Below are positions 41,296-41,408 of a stretch of DNA of 41,408 nt, in pieces. Numbering within the stretch: position 1 is the stretch's first letter; each line of letters begins with the position of its first letter. Position numbers and translations under genes: made by a program. The notes beneath the pieces were generated by a model. That model did no database searches. It saw only the letters and a program-made list of their open reading frames with translations, and was not told where the DNA came from. This stretch comes from Arthrobacter sp. YD4 (GTDB taxonomy: Bacteria > Actinomycetota > Actinomycetes > Actinomycetales > Micrococcaceae). Location of the stretch: assembly GCF_030410515.1 (NCBI RefSeq), contig NZ_JAUHHD010000002.1:1-41408 (forward strand). Reading direction: 5' to 3'.

Positions 41296-41408
41296 GGCCC
41301 GGCCGGACCGGCAGCCCAACGTTAAACAGACGGCGGCCCCGCACCTCCGGCACCGAGGCAGTCGAGGCCGCGTTCAAGCTCGCCCGCCGCAACACGGGCG
41401 CCGGTCCG
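41296..41408. other. Window end, undetermined
   Basis: No complete feature. A reading frame on the minus strand that enters from the right stops at about 41323, and another plus-strand frame is also open; too little is present to choose. Confidence 0.3.

Overview
The window is a 41.4-kb stretch of high-GC actinobacterial chromosome. Gene content points to an Arthrobacter/Pseudarthrobacter-type member of the Micrococcaceae: gpmA beside a small methyltransferase, DUF2516, tmk-holB, a tripeptidyl-peptidase-like lipoprotein, the proteasome activator Bpa, cstA-ybdD, an ExeM/NucH nuclease, a RecQ with a phosphoribosyltransferase-like tail, and a four-ligand NsrR with Hmp. Six genes have a TAnnnT-type -10 box (one of them GATACT) 6-7 nt before the start codon and no Shine-Dalgarno site. 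That suggests leaderless mRNAs, a common actinobacterial habit. No prophage, insertion sequence, CRISPR array or rRNA was seen. Genus assignment is inference from gene content.

Layout. 1-7 kb: gpmA, a methyltransferase, DUF2516, a trans-sulfuration enzyme, the tmk-holB operon, a secreted alpha/beta hydrolase and tRNA-Thr(CGT). 7-11.4 kb: a minus-strand block of mostly exported hydrolases. It holds a secreted lipase broken by one extra base in a T6 run, an M15-type peptidase without a signal peptide, a coiled-coil lysozyme-like protein and a membrane-anchored matrixin. 11.4-16.7 kb: an MFS transporter, DUF2231, two unknown proteins, an aldo/keto reductase, and bpa with an unknown partner gene. 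16.8-21.2 kb: cstA-ybdD, a PadR regulator with its likely operators, and a quinone oxidoreductase. 21.3-24.3 kb: tRNA-Ser(TGA), an EAL phosphodiesterase, a small unknown, a TetR regulator with a tetO-like operator, and a PAS-ANTAR protein. 24.3-30.5 kb: two long intergenic regions around tspO, then a 1514-residue secreted nuclease/5'-nucleotidase. 30.6-41.4 kb: an FAD/NAD(P)-binding protein, a prolyl oligopeptidase, tRNA-Ser(GCT), recQ, phosphomannomutase, a small unknown, nsrR and hmp.

The strongest unexplained signal is a family of three intergenic hairpins at 73-110, 24405-24437 and 24508-24542. Their 11-12-bp stems are perfectly paired but unrelated in sequence, while the loops share CCCAATA. 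Two of the three lie upstream of the PAS-ANTAR gene, whose ANTAR domain belongs to an RNA-hairpin-binding family. One of these begins right after the expected start site of a near-consensus promoter. Paired but divergent stems with a kept loop are what a structured RNA, or a protein that reads a DNA or RNA hairpin, would leave. I know of no named family that matches.

Regulatory modules that can be read directly: NsrR and an 11-1-11 palindrome before hmp (nitric oxide detoxification); a CRP-type palindrome before the broken lipase; TetR and PadR palindromes before their own genes; and PHO-box-like direct repeats before the extracellular nuclease, which would fit phosphate scavenging.
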